Origin: an uncultured Acidobacteriia bacterium
GTDB taxonomy: Bacteria; Acidobacteriota; Terriglobia; Bryobacterales; Bryobacteraceae
NCBI GenBank assembly: GCA_903900705.1
Contig: CAIUOG010000014.1
Coordinates: forward strand, 1 to 57,537
Reading direction: 5' to 3'
Length of the DNA stretch: 57,537 nucleotides
Part shown: positions 16,801 through 26,700 of the stretch, piece after piece
Layout: the number at the start of each line of letters is the position of its first letter
Position numbering within the stretch: position 1 is the stretch's first letter
The notes under the pieces: model-generated
The model's database searches: none
What the model saw: only the letters and a program-made list of their open reading frames with translations
What the model was told of the DNA's origin: nothing
Translations under genes and position numbers: made by a program

Positions 16801-17203
16801 CCGCGTCGTATTTCAGAATGTTCGCCGGGAACATGCCGGGCGGCATCTGCCGGAGGGAAGACTGCATGGTCGCGGTGGTCTGGGCCACGGCCATGTCGAT
16901 CTTCACGTTCGGATGGAAGTAGATCCGGATCACCGCGTAGCCGTTATAGGCCTGCGATTCAATGTGCTCGATGTCATTGACGTTGGAGGTGATGGAGCGT
17001 TCGAAATTGGTGACGACGCGCTTCTCCATTTCCTCGGGCGAGAGGCCGTTGTAGACCCAGAGAACGCTGACGATCGGGATGTCGATGTAGGGAAAGATAT
17101 CGACAGGCATCGTCGTAATGGCCGTGCCGCCGAGGATGGCAATCAGGATGGCCATCACCACGAAGGTATAGGGGCGGCCAAGGGCAAGCCGGACAATCCA
17201 CAT
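13883..17203 (-). CDS. RND efflux permease (AcrB/MexB superfamily)
   Basis: 1106 residues, slightly longer than the usual 1030-1050. 'MWIVRLALGRPYTFVVMAIL' is the first membrane helix, and the 12-TM layout with two large periplasmic loops is evident. 'GILVDDATVEIENTHRN' in TM4 carries the two Asp residues of the proton relay. An extra Ser/Gly/Asn/Pro-rich stretch near residues 795-840 ('VATNNVLSTTPNSMAGSAAG') lies in the second periplasmic loop and accounts for part of the extra length. It exports drugs, solvents or lipids by proton antiport; the substrate is unknown. ATG 17203 follows TAATACGGGGAC, with only a weak GGGGA ribosome-binding site. The adaptor is encoded immediately downstream. 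Confidence 0.95.
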   Translation of the reverse strand: MWIVRLALGRPYTFVVMAILIAILGGTAITTMPVDIFPYIDIPIVSVLWVYNGLSPEEMEKRVVTNFERSITSNVNDIEHIESQAYNGYAVIRIYFHPNVKIDMAVAQTTATMQSSLRQMPPGMFPANILKYDAASVPILQLGLSSKSLKEQEIFDLGNSFIRTPLGTVQGASVSYPLGGKQRSVMVDLNLDELYAKQLAPIDVSNALNLQNLILPAGTAKMAKTEYQVRVNSSPLVMGDLNDLPIKTVNGATVFMKDVAQVRDGFSPQQNIVRTNGSRGVLISITRSGKASTLAIVNAVKAALPRILANLPPELKVSALADQSVFVRASIQGVVREAVIAAVLTGLMILLFLGSWRSTLIVCISIPLSICTSLFVMSLLGMTINVMTLGGLALAVGILVDDATVEIENTHRNIAMGKPLVRAVLDGASQIAVPTFVATLSICIVFVPVLLLTGTASYLFTPLALAVVFAMSASYLLSRTLVPTMMSYLLGPELAMHREGGHAHQKGPLAAVHGLFNSVFEKLRYRYMGLLNWALLHRAGVLVAFMAFFAASIGLGGLIGQDFFPAVDSGQMRLHARCVPGTRLEETEMRFVALEREIRSVIPASELDMLLDNIGIPNSWPIIAQGDNPTISSADGEILISLNKENHRPTREYEVLLRRRLRERFPDMNFFFQPADITSQIVNFGIPAPIDLQIVGRGVEANYKVATRLAEKISHIPGAADVHVHQVVAQPQIVLNVDRSRASQLGLTQRDVTSNMLISLTGSSTVAPNFWLNWANGVNYNIGVQTPQYKMNSMDTLLNTPVSVATNNVLSTTPNSMAGSAAGNPTSVGAAPPGASQSYGNPGALTGTTQLLSNLVKVNRAYTPVIINHYNVWPVFDIYANIDRRDLGGVGAEVRKIMAEEEPHLPRGTTFNLRGQVETMQSSFYRLTLGMIFAVVLVYLLITVNFQSWVDPFIILMALPGAMAGILWMLFLTHTSLSVPSLMGSIMCIGVATANSILMVTFANDERSNLPDAREAMLAAGYARMRPVLMTATAMILGMLPMALGLGEGGEQNAPLGRAVIGGLTFATVTTLFVVPIIYSYLRTKPPLDHQRLLEEREQEGDYAGA

Positions 17204-17274
17204 GTCCCCGTATTATTTCAGGTGGCCGTGAACAGACGGCGAACCACTATACTCGATGGAGGAGAATTCCCCGC

Positions 17275-18384
17275 ATGCACCGTAAAGCACTCCGTTTCGC
17301 CGGAACCCTCGCTCTGATCGCCGCTCTGGCGCTGGCGCAGGACGGCCCCTATAAAGTCCTGAAAACCGCCAAAGTGGGCGGTCTCGGCGGCTTCGACTAC
17401 ATTTATGCCGACAGTGTGAACCGTCGCCTCTACATTGCGCGCGGCGCCGTGCAGGCAGCCACGCCGCCTGTTGCGCCCCGCATTACGGTATTCGATCTCG
17501 ATACGCTCGCGCCGGTGGGTGAAGTGCCCGACGTCCGCGCCAATGGCGCAGAGGTGGATGCGAAGTCCGGACACGGCTTCGCGAGCAGCAAGCCCGTCAC
17601 CATGTTCGACGCGAAGACGCTGAAGATTATCAAGACCATCGACCTCGATCCGAAGGTACAGCCCGACGGGCTTCTGGCGGATGCTTTCAACCAGCGGATT
17701 TACGTCTTCAGTCATCCCTCGGCCGATGCCAGCGTGATCGACGCGAAGGATGGCACGGTGCTGGGTTCGCTCGACCTGGGCGGCGCGCCGGAGCAGTCTG
17801 TCAGCGACGGCGCGGGTCATCTGTATGTGGTGATTCAGGATAAGTCGAACGTCGCGGTGATCGATACCAAAGCGATGAAGGTGACCGGCCATTATGACTT
17901 CGTCGGCAAGGGCGGACGCTGCAATGGTCTGGCGCTCGACGCGAAGAACGGCGTGCTTTTCGCCGCCTGCGGCAACAACGGCACCGATGCCACGCCGCCG
18001 CAGCCCACTATGATCATCATGAGCGCGAAGGACGGCAAGATCCTGACCACGCTGCCGCTCGCCGGCAGTTCCGATGGCGCCGTGTTCAATCCAGCCACCA
18101 TGGAAGCGTTCAGCACCCATGGCAACGGCACGCTGACGGTGGTGAAGGAAAAAAGCCCGACCAGCTTTGAAGTGGAGCAGAACCTGACCACGATGGCGGG
18201 CGCGAAGGTGATCACGCTGGATAAGAAAACCAACCACATCTACACGGATGCGGCGGAATACGGCCCTGCTCCGGCCCCGGCCACTCCCCCGGCGGGCGCA
18301 CCCGCGGGTGGCAGAGGCGGACGCGGTCCGGCTCGCGGCCCCATGCTGCCGGATTCGTTCACGATTCTGGTGGTGGGTAAGTAG
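17275..18384 (+). CDS. Secreted YVTN-type beta-propeller protein
   Basis: 369 residues. A signal peptide (MHRKALRFAGTLALIAALALA) is followed by a seven-bladed YVTN/cytochrome-D1-like propeller: 'GFDYIYADSVNRRLYIARG', 'SVSDGAGHLYVVIQDKSNVA', 'CNGLALDAKNGVLFAACGNN'. The C-terminal 40 residues are Pro/Ala/Gly-rich with 'AGGRGGRGPARG', probably a flexible tail, before the last strand. The catalytic role, if any, is unknown. It has GGAGGAG 10 nt before the ATG and a TATACT -10 at 17248-17253, so it starts a transcript of its own, and a terminator follows. Confidence 0.85.
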   Translation: MHRKALRFAGTLALIAALALAQDGPYKVLKTAKVGGLGGFDYIYADSVNRRLYIARGAVQAATPPVAPRITVFDLDTLAPVGEVPDVRANGAEVDAKSGHGFASSKPVTMFDAKTLKIIKTIDLDPKVQPDGLLADAFNQRIYVFSHPSADASVIDAKDGTVLGSLDLGGAPEQSVSDGAGHLYVVIQDKSNVAVIDTKAMKVTGHYDFVGKGGRCNGLALDAKNGVLFAACGNNGTDATPPQPTMIIMSAKDGKILTTLPLAGSSDGAVFNPATMEAFSTHGNGTLTVVKEKSPTSFEVEQNLTTMAGAKVITLDKKTNHIYTDAAEYGPAPAPATPPAGAPAGGRGGRGPARGPMLPDSFTILVVGK

Positions 18385-18403
18385 CTCGCTCTCAGTCAGT
18401 CCA

Positions 18404-18450
18404 GGGGGCGGTCTGTCGGCTCCGGCCACAGACCGCCCCCTTCTTATTTT
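18404..18450 (+). terminator. Intrinsic terminator after YVTN protein gene
   Basis: GGGGGCGGTCTGT at 18404-18416 pairs perfectly with ACAGACCGCCCCC at 18428-18440, followed by TTCTTATTTT. It separates the propeller gene from the convergent sulfatase gene. Confidence 0.9.
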
Positions 18451-18459
18451 GCAAGCCGA

Positions 18460-20364
18460 TCACAGTGTTATCGTAAGCCGTTCCACCAGCCGCTTCGTAT
18501 ACTCCGAATTCACCCGCGCCGGGGACTTCGGATCCACCACGCCGACCGCCAATATCTCCGTTTTCCAGGGCTTTGCCTTCTCGCCCAGCGTATCGATCGC
18601 ATTCAGCGCATGAATCGCGATGTAGGCGTTCGTCTCCGGCGCGTTCGCCAGTTTCACCAGCAAAGGCATCAGCGTCCGCAGATCCTCCGCCGTGCCGTAT
18701 TTTCCCAGCGCCTCCGCCGCCGCGATGCGAACGTGGGGCGAGGTGTCTCCCAGGCTCTTCCGCAACGCGGGCGCGAGCTTTGCCACTTCATCAGCGCCAC
18801 GCATCAGCACGCCCATCACGCCCCAGTACCGCACGGCACTGTCAGCATCTTTCATCGCGGTTTCGAGTTGCGCCGTCACACCCGGCTGCAGGGAACTCGC
18901 CAGATCCGCCGTTGCCAGAATCCTCTCAAACGGGAACTTCTTCGGGTCACGACTCAGCTCATAGGGCGTGGAGCCCTTTGCCCGCTCATGCATTTCTCCT
19001 TCGGGAAGCAAACCAAGATCACGCACCTCCAGTTCGTGCGCATGGTGCGACCGCCGGAACCGCTGCAGAATCGCCTGATGCCGCGCCGAACCGGCCAGAT
19101 TTTTCACCTCGTCCGGGTCGTTTTGCAGGTCGTAAAGTTCCTCGGGCGGCTTGGTCTCCCAGAAGTACGTCCGGGGCGCCTTCAGCTTGCCGTCTTTGTA
19201 CATCTGTTCCCAGACGGGCGTGGAGGCGAGGCTCCACATATATGTCACGTGCTGGCCGTAGATCTTATGCGGATTGTAGTTCCGGATATACACGTAGCGC
19301 TTGTCCCGCGTGGACCGCATCAGGTCATAGCGTTCGTCCATGCGGCCGCGAAAGCCGAATAAATACTCGCGCGGCGCGGCTTCGAAGTGCCCGGCAAAGG
19401 CCTTGCCCTGCTGGAAGGCCGGCGGCTGGATGCCCGCCAGACTCAGCATGGTGGGCCCCAGATCGATGGTCCCCACCAGGCGGTCGCTTTTCCCGCCCGG
19501 CACGTAGTCCTTCGGCGCGAGATGACGGAATTTCTCGGGGAATATGAGTATCAGGGGGACGTGCAGCCCGGAGTCATACGGAAAGCGCTTATAGCGGGGC
19601 ATGCCGCAACCGTGATCGCTGGTGACCACGACGATGGTGTCTTCGAGTAAGCCGTCGGCCTCCAGTTCGTCAAGGCGCGCTTCATGCTGCGCGTCCTCGG
19701 TGGCGAGCAGGTCGTGATACTGCGCCCAGTCGCGCCGCACTTCCGTGATGTCAGGCATGAAAGCCGGCACACGGGCCTTCGCCGGGTCGTGAATCAGATG
19801 CTGATTGGACGGGGCTTTGAAGATCTGACTCTCATGGCTGGTGATGTTGTTGAAGACCGCGAAGAACGGCTGTCCGGGCGTGCGGTTGCGCCAGTGCCCG
19901 TCCTTCGGAGAATAGGCCTCGGGAGAAGCGTTTCGTGGTCCCTGCGTGGCATCCCAGGTGCCTTCCGGCTTTTCCAGGTTGTAGTCTTCCTTGCCGTTAT
20001 TGGTGCAGTAATAGCCGGCATCGCGCAGGTAGCCGGGGAACATCTTCCAGCCTGCCGGCATGCGCGTCATGGATCGCATATGTTCCGCGCCGGTGGATGT
20101 GGGTGACACGCCTGTCACGATGGCCGTGCGCGCCGGTGCGCAGACGGGCGCGCTGGCCCAGACGTTGCTGTAGACGCAGCCGCGCTTCGCCAGCCGGTCG
20201 AAATTCGGCGTGGTGGAATACTCGTCGCCGCAGCAGTGCAGGTGCGGGCCGATGTCTTCCCACGTCAGCCAGAGGAAGTTCGGTTTCGGGGTCGGGGCGG
20301 CGTTCAGCAACGGGGCCGCCGCGATACCCGCGAGAAACTCCCGTCGGCTGGATGGATTTGACAT
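18460..20364 (-). CDS. Tat-exported sulfatase with C-terminal HEAT repeats
   Basis: 634 residues. A Tat leader (SSRREFLAGIAAAPLL) is followed by an alkaline-phosphatase-fold sulfatase: 'NFLWLTWEDIGPHLHCCGDE', the modification motif C-A-P-A-R with Cys75 as the formylglycine precursor, and 'TIVVVTSDHGCGMPRYKRFP' with metal ligands. Residues from about 490 onward look like HEAT repeats ('SAVRYWGVMGVLMRG', 'PHVRIAAAEALGKYG'), a fusion seen in acidobacterial and planctomycete sulfatases. It should remove sulfate from a glycan outside the cytoplasm. The maturation enzyme is not in the window. TATTCT lies 7 nt before the ATG; the ThuA gene starts divergently only 32 bp away. Confidence 0.92.
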   Translation of the reverse strand: MSNPSSRREFLAGIAAAPLLNAAPTPKPNFLWLTWEDIGPHLHCCGDEYSTTPNFDRLAKRGCVYSNVWASAPVCAPARTAIVTGVSPTSTGAEHMRSMTRMPAGWKMFPGYLRDAGYYCTNNGKEDYNLEKPEGTWDATQGPRNASPEAYSPKDGHWRNRTPGQPFFAVFNNITSHESQIFKAPSNQHLIHDPAKARVPAFMPDITEVRRDWAQYHDLLATEDAQHEARLDELEADGLLEDTIVVVTSDHGCGMPRYKRFPYDSGLHVPLILIFPEKFRHLAPKDYVPGGKSDRLVGTIDLGPTMLSLAGIQPPAFQQGKAFAGHFEAAPREYLFGFRGRMDERYDLMRSTRDKRYVYIRNYNPHKIYGQHVTYMWSLASTPVWEQMYKDGKLKAPRTYFWETKPPEELYDLQNDPDEVKNLAGSARHQAILQRFRRSHHAHELEVRDLGLLPEGEMHERAKGSTPYELSRDPKKFPFERILATADLASSLQPGVTAQLETAMKDADSAVRYWGVMGVLMRGADEVAKLAPALRKSLGDTSPHVRIAAAEALGKYGTAEDLRTLMPLLVKLANAPETNAYIAIHALNAIDTLGEKAKPWKTEILAVGVVDPKSPARVNSEYTKRLVERLTITL

Positions 20365-20396
20365 GCCAATCAGAATATCCGATGAGTGGAGATAAG

Positions 20397-21398
20397 ATGA
20401 CGGTCATGAAATCCGGAATCTCCGCGGCGCTGGCCGCCCTCGTTGTCACCAGTTCGCTCTCGTTCGCGCAGCCCGCGCCCGCTCCCGCCAGGCCCTGTCC
20501 GGCGGACGGCTTCCGTAGCGGCTTCACCACCGGTTGTCCGCAGCGGCAGTTTGCCGACCCCGCCGATATCTCCGCCATGATGGCCGCGCTGCCGGATAAG
20601 CCAATCGTCGCGCCGAAGAGCCTGCGCCGCGTGCTGGTGCTCGCGCACGCGGCGGGCTTTGTTCACAGCTCGATTCCGCTGGCCTCGAAGATGGTGGAAT
20701 ACCTGGGTGATCGCACAGGCGCATGGATGACCACCATCACTTATGACGCCGCAGCCATCACACCCGAGAACCTGAAGCAGTATGATGCCATCTTTCTCGA
20801 CAGCACCACCAGCAACTTCCTGGACGATCCCAACGATAAAGCGGTCACCGAACTGCGGCGCAAGGCTCTGCTTGACTTTGTGAAGGGCGGCAAGGGTCTG
20901 GCTTCCATCCACGCCGCGACCGACAGCTATCACACCAGCGGACCCGCACCCACCGGTACGTGGCCGGAGTTCAATGAACTGATCGGCGGGTATTTCAAGT
21001 TCCACTGGAGCTATCCCACGCTGATCCCCGTCAAAGTGGACGACCCGAAGAGCCCGCTCACGGCCATGTTCCCGGCGCGCGGGTTTGAAATGGTGGATGA
21101 GACCTATACGTTCGCGCAGGACTCGTTCAGCCGCAAGCGTGTGCACGTGCTCACCAGCGTCAACTACGCCAAAATGAGCGCCGAAGACAAGGCCAAGGAA
21201 CCGGCGGCGGCGCGGCGGACGGATGGCGATTATGCCCTGAGCTACATTCAGCGCGTGGGCAATGGCCGCATGTTCTATGAGGCCCACGGTCACGACGAAA
21301 AGATCTATTACCAGCGCCCGTTTCTCGCCCACATGCTGGCGGGGATTCAGTACGCGCTGGGTGATCTGGCGGCCGACGACAGCCCGAGCGTGAAGTAG
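20397..21398 (+). CDS. Secreted ThuA-domain protein
   Basis: 333 residues. After a signal peptide (MKSGISAALAALVVTSSLSFA) comes a ThuA-like class-I glutamine amidotransferase fold: 'RRVLVLAHAAGFVHSSIPLA', 'QYDAIFLDSTTSNFLDD', 'LLDFVKGGKGLASIHAATDS', 'PLTAMFPARGFEMVDETYTF' and 'NGRMFYEAHGHDEKIYYQRP'. ThuA domains are tied to trehalose or other sugar use, but secreted versions are of unknown activity. ATG 20397 has GGAG 5 nt upstream; ATG 20406 is an alternative. The gene is divergent from the sulfatase with almost no room between, so the two promoters must overlap. Confidence 0.85.
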   Translation: MTVMKSGISAALAALVVTSSLSFAQPAPAPARPCPADGFRSGFTTGCPQRQFADPADISAMMAALPDKPIVAPKSLRRVLVLAHAAGFVHSSIPLASKMVEYLGDRTGAWMTTITYDAAAITPENLKQYDAIFLDSTTSNFLDDPNDKAVTELRRKALLDFVKGGKGLASIHAATDSYHTSGPAPTGTWPEFNELIGGYFKFHWSYPTLIPVKVDDPKSPLTAMFPARGFEMVDETYTFAQDSFSRKRVHVLTSVNYAKMSAEDKAKEPAAARRTDGDYALSYIQRVGNGRMFYEAHGHDEKIYYQRPFLAHMLAGIQYALGDLAADDSPSVK

Positions 21399-21399
21399 C

Positions 21400-23619
21400 T
21401 TAACGAATGCCCAGCGCCGCCAGACCCGCCGTCGCCGCCTGACGGAGCCGCGGGTCGGCGTCGGCCTGGGCGATGCGGAGTTCCGCCGCCGCCCCGGCCT
21501 TGTCGCCCTTGCGCGCCAGCAGCGCCCCCAGATCGAAATGGGCCTTGCCGAAGTCGGGCCGCAGACGGATGGCCTCCCGGTAAGCAGCGGCGGCTTCCGG
21601 AACGCGACCGGCGGCCTCCAGCAGACCGCCCAGAACTTCATGCGCCATCGGCTGGCCGGCATCCGCCCGCAGCGATTTTTCCAGATGCGCCCGTGCTTCC
21701 GCCAGCCGGTTCATCCGCGCCAGCGTGATGCCGTAGCTTAGCTGCACGGCAGCCCCGTCTCCCGCCTGCTCGAAGTGCCGGATGGACTCGGCAAAATCGC
21801 CGCGGTTGGCCAGCAGATAGGCCAGATTCGCATGTGCGCCCGGCAGTGCGGGCCGCAGTTGCAGCGCCGCGTGATATTCGGCCTCCGCCTCCGGAACCTG
21901 GCCGGCCTGAGCGAGTGCCGCACCCAGGCCGTTATGGCTTTCCGCAAACTCGCTGTCGAGCGCGATGGCCTTCCGAAATGACGTGATGGCCGCCTGCTGA
22001 TCGCCCAATTCCGATTGCAGCAGGCCCAGATTATTCCAGGCTTCCGGCTGGTCGGGGTCCGCCTGTAAGGATTTCAGCATCGCCTCCAGCGGTTCCTGTG
22101 TCTTCCCCAAAGCCCGCAGCGGCTGCGCCAGACGCGACAGTAACAGCGCGGAGCCGGGCTTCTTTTCGAGCGCGGTGCGATAGGCCGCCACGGATTCTTC
22201 GGCGCGACCCGCCCGCTGCAGCGCGTTGCCCAGTTCCATGTAGAACTCCACGCGCTCCGGCTTCCGCCGCGCAAGCTCGGCCTGAAGCCGCGGAATCCCG
22301 GCCTCGGAATTGCTCCGCTGGCTGACCTGCGCCACGGCGGTGTAGAGATCATCCCGGTCGCCATACGGCGCCACTTCGCCGCGATATTCCATGCCAGGGC
22401 CATGCTTTTCCGGAAACTCCGCCAGCAGGTTCGCCGCGGGCCGCCGCTGAATCCGGTGGTCCGTCATCACGGCATGCACCACGTCTTCGGCGCGCCGTTT
22501 CGGCATGTGGCAGCCCACGCAGTTGCGGTCTGCCGGGTGCGCGCTCCCGTTGAGTTTCTCCGGCGCGTGGCAGCGCGCGCAGGCTTTGTTGTAGCTGTCG
22601 AGTCCCGCCTGGCCATGCCGCGCGTCGTGTGGATTGTGACAGGTGGTGCAGCCCAGTTCGCCTTTGCTTTCGATGAAGCACTTCGACTGGCGCAGCCGGT
22701 AGGCCGAACTCACGATTTCAAACTTGCCTTCTCTGCCGGAGCCCGGCGCGTGATCGAACGCAAGCTGGAAGGCGCTCAGCGCCTCACCGGGGCGGTAGGA
22801 GAACGGCCCGCGATCGTAGCGGCGAATCACATTCGGCAGCGGCGCGCTTGTGGTGGCGAGGTGACACTGCTCGCAGACTTCCATGGCGCGGTTTTTCGAG
22901 AGCTTCGACGGGTTCACAATCGCGTTCCGGATCTCCCCGACGGTCGCGCCACTCCGCTTCACGGCGCGAATGTGATTGCCGCCGGGTCCGTGGCAGCGCT
23001 GACAATCGATGCCCTGCGGGAGTTCGCCGGTATACAAAGGCTCCGCGCCGGAGTCCTCATGCCCGGCGGGAATCGCCGGGTAAGCGTTGTGGCAGAACAT
23101 GCAGTCATAGCCGATTTTCCGGCCCACCGGCGGGTCGCTCATGTCGAAGCCGGGATTCAGCGCCCAATAGCCGCCTTTTTCCGCGTACCAGGCGAGGGGC
23201 AGTTCCGTTAGCGCGCCTCTGGCGTTGCGATGCAGAAATGTCCGGACGTGGTTGCCGGAGCCCATCACATAATCGATCTTCTGCTCCCCGGCGTTCCCGG
23301 GCTTGCCACCGGGTCCGCTCTGCCACCAGCGTTCGTACCATGCGCCGTCCCGCGCGGCGATCTGATACCAGGTGGAGGAGGCCTGGTGAAAGTAAGCTTC
23401 CGGATTCGGGAAACTCGCCGCGTCCGGCATGTGGAAGGCTCGCGCCATGCCGGAAGTGGAGTAACCGCGCGCGAGATCGGCATGGCATTCCGCGCAGGCT
23501 CCGGCGGCCACGTATTCGCTTTTCGCGAGCGGTTTCGCCGGCTCTGTCCGGGAACAGGAAACCAGGCCCAGAAGGGCCGCCACCGCGGTCACGCACCACG
23601 ATTTTCCGGAGTACCGCAT
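21400..23619 (-). CDS. Seven-heme cytochrome c / TPR lipoprotein
   Basis: 739 residues. A lipoprotein signal peptide ends in LVSC, so the protein is probably anchored in a membrane and faces the periplasm. Seven CxxCH heme sites are visible in the first 400 residues: CAECH, CMFCH, CQRCH, CEQCH, CTTCH, CARCH and CVGCH. From about residue 440 the protein is TPR repeats ('PEAWNNLGLLQSELGDQQAA', 'AHANLAYLLANRGDFAESI'). It resembles cytochrome c-554-like plus TPR proteins found in Acidobacteria and Planctomycetes; its redox partner is unknown. GTG 23622 immediately precedes the chosen ATG. The stop lies 1 bp from that of the convergent ThuA gene. Confidence 0.9.
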   Translation of the reverse strand: MRYSGKSWCVTAVAALLGLVSCSRTEPAKPLAKSEYVAAGACAECHADLARGYSTSGMARAFHMPDAASFPNPEAYFHQASSTWYQIAARDGAWYERWWQSGPGGKPGNAGEQKIDYVMGSGNHVRTFLHRNARGALTELPLAWYAEKGGYWALNPGFDMSDPPVGRKIGYDCMFCHNAYPAIPAGHEDSGAEPLYTGELPQGIDCQRCHGPGGNHIRAVKRSGATVGEIRNAIVNPSKLSKNRAMEVCEQCHLATTSAPLPNVIRRYDRGPFSYRPGEALSAFQLAFDHAPGSGREGKFEIVSSAYRLRQSKCFIESKGELGCTTCHNPHDARHGQAGLDSYNKACARCHAPEKLNGSAHPADRNCVGCHMPKRRAEDVVHAVMTDHRIQRRPAANLLAEFPEKHGPGMEYRGEVAPYGDRDDLYTAVAQVSQRSNSEAGIPRLQAELARRKPERVEFYMELGNALQRAGRAEESVAAYRTALEKKPGSALLLSRLAQPLRALGKTQEPLEAMLKSLQADPDQPEAWNNLGLLQSELGDQQAAITSFRKAIALDSEFAESHNGLGAALAQAGQVPEAEAEYHAALQLRPALPGAHANLAYLLANRGDFAESIRHFEQAGDGAAVQLSYGITLARMNRLAEARAHLEKSLRADAGQPMAHEVLGGLLEAAGRVPEAAAAYREAIRLRPDFGKAHFDLGALLARKGDKAGAAAELRIAQADADPRLRQAATAGLAALGIR

Positions 23620-23748
23620 CACAGAAATTCAGCATCCGGCAAGGGACGGCGGGAGCCCACGGTAACCATTTTGAGTACGATCATAGCAGTCATTCCCAAT
23701 CGCACTTTGTTGCTTCCTGTAATATCATCACTGTCTGCCGGATCAACC

Positions 23749-26700
23749 ATGAAAATGCGAATTTCCCTGCCTCTGTTGCCCGTTGCTGCCCTGTTTGCCG
23801 CCACCCTGACTCTCGCTATGCAGCCCGCGAGGCAGGCCTCCGCGCCTCCGCGTCCCCAGGGACCCTGCGACATTTACGCCGCTGCCGGAGACCCCTGCGT
23901 CGCCGCCCACAGCACCACGCGCGCGCTCTATGCCGCCTATAACGGTCCGCTCTATCAGGTACTCCGCCAGAGCGATGGGAAGACTCTCGACATCGGCGTG
24001 GTACCCGCTACGGCCTCGCCGGTTGCCGACCCCGGCGGCTATGCCAACGCCCCCGCGCAGGACTCGTTCTGCGCCCATACCTTCTGCTTCATCAGCATCG
24101 TTTACGACCAGTCCCCGAAGCATAATCACCTGATCCAGGTGCCGCGCGGCGGCTTCAGCGGCCCTTCCATGGGCGGCTTCAATAATCTGCCGATTGCGGA
24201 TATGGCGCCGGTCACCGTCATGGGCCACAGGGCCTATGGCGTCTTCATCGAGCCCGGCATGGGGCTGCGCCAGAACGATGCGAAGGGCACGGCGGTCGAC
24301 GATCAGGCGGAAGGCCAGTACTGGGTGATCAACGGTCACCACTACAACTCCGGCTGCTGCTTCGACTATGGCAACGCTGAAATCGACAGCCGGGACGACG
24401 ACAACGGCACCATGGAGACCACCTACTACGGCAATGCCACCGCCTGGTATCACGGCAATGCACCTGGTCCGTGGATCATGACCGACCAGGAAAATAACCT
24501 GGTCGGCTGCGTGAATGCCGATGGTTCCAAACTCTGCCCCACGCTGCCCAACATCACCTGGCGCTTCGTCACCGCCATGGCGAAAGGCGAGCCGCACCAC
24601 TGGACCTCGCTGGGCGGCGACTCGCAGAAAGGTTCTCTTCAGGTGATGTTCGATGGCCCCCGCATCGATTTCACCTACGACCCCATGCGCAAACAAGGCG
24701 CGATTCTTCTGGGCAACGGCGGCGATAACAGCGTCGGTTCCCAGGGCACGTTTTATGAAGGCGCGATGACTGCCGCCGGAACATTCCCCTCCGATGCCAC
24801 CGACCAGTTGGTGCAGGCCAACGTGGTGGCGGCCCGGTACGATGTTCCCCGTCTGAGCTTTTCCGCCGGCCTGCAGACCTTTTCGCCCGGCTCTTCGCAC
24901 GAAACCACCCTCACTTTCACCAACACCACGGGCGCGCCGGCGCAGGGTCTGGAACTCAGCCTGACTTTACCGAAACAATGGAGCGCGACCGCCTCCGGCA
25001 AGCCCGCCGCGACGTTCCCGCAACCAGTGGCCCCCGGCGCCAGCGTCAGTGCGACGTTCCGCGTCACCTCGGGACCGGCGGCATTCAATGGCGACCTCAC
25101 CGGCAATGCGCGCTGGACCAACCAGGGCGTCCGGCAGTCTGAACTCGCCGTGGCAAAGGTGCGCAACGTCAGCCCGGTGAAGATTAATGAATTCCGGCTC
25201 GGTTCGCCGGCCAACCCGACGGATTCTTTCATCGAACTCTACAACGCGGGGTCGAAGCCGGTGGACCTTTCCAACTGGACCCTCACCGAACACTCCACGC
25301 AGCAGGCCATATTCTCTGATGTGAAAATTCCCGCCGGCGCGAAGCTGGCTCCCGGTGGCTTCTACCTGCTGGGCATGTCCGGTTCCGGTCTGGCCGTGCC
25401 CGCGCGCAAGGGCGACACGACGGTTTACGTCCGGAGCACCACCGGCATGAGCGCGGGGGACTCGATCACCCTTGACGGAGAAATGCGCAAAATCGTGACC
25501 GTCGGCACCGCTGCGGGAACCGCCACGACCGTCTGGCAGCCGCTGCCGGACGGCCCGGTGATCAAGGTTCCGGTCGGGTCGGCCAGCGTGCCGGTCACCA
25601 GCACGACTGGTTTTGCGCCGGGCGAAAAGATCGCCATCGGCTATGGCGCGACGTTTCCCACTGTGGGGCGCGGCGTGGAAAAGTATGAAATCGCCACGGT
25701 GAGCGCGGTCGGCAAGCCGGGCACGCAGGCCTTCCTGGGGGTGGATGCCCCAGCGGGTTCAACGAATATCAAAGTGACTTCTGTTGCGAACATTTCGGTG
25801 GGCGACAAGATTCGTCTGGATATCGACAGCGTTGGGCACGGCATTGAAACTGTGACCGTCACGCATGTCGGCGCCCAGGCAAACCGCACGGCGCTTTCGG
25901 CGGACGCAGCGGCGGGCGCGACCAGCGTTCGCGTGCGGAATGCCAACGGCCTCGCGGCGGGGGACAAGCTCAATATCGGGATCCCCGCGAACCGGGAAAC
26001 GGTCACCATTACGGCCGTGGCGTCAGGTGGCCCGGCGGGCGCGGAAGTGAGTTTTACACCGGCGCTGGCGCATCCGCATGCCAGCCGCGAATGGGTGGTG
26101 GCTCCAGGCACAGGTCTGGATCTCGCGGCGCCGCTGCGGTTCAGCCATGCGTCCAACCTGCCCTTCAGCGCGTCCGGAACCGGTCTGCGGCTTCAGACCG
26201 AAACGGCGTGGGCGCATTCGAGTAATGAACCTGTCCTGCCGCTTGGCACCGGTCTCACGCTCGACAGCCCTCTGACGAAAGACCACGCGATCGACTCCGT
26301 GGTGCGGGATGCGCGGGTGAGCACCGCCGGCTACCAGGGCAACCCAACCCCGAACCAGTGGTTCGGTGGCCCGGCCCTCTCTCCCGCCGCGGGCAGCATG
26401 GTGCTGCGGGATGCCGCCGGACTGGTGGTGGACAGTCTGAACTACGGGCTTCTCGTCGACCCCTGGGCCGCCGAAGGCTATCAGGGCACTTCCGGCGCGG
26501 GCCAGAATGGCTGTCGCGTCAACTCGCCTGGCCCGGCGTTCCCGAATGCGCCGGTGATCAACCGGAGCGCGGGCCGCTTCCCGGATGGCGCGGATACCGA
26601 TAGCAACTGCGCCGACTTCCTGCTGCAGGCGGCCACCACCCTCCCCGCTGGTTCCGCCGCCGGTGCGACGAACCTCAAGGTTGCGGGTGTAGCCGATTTC

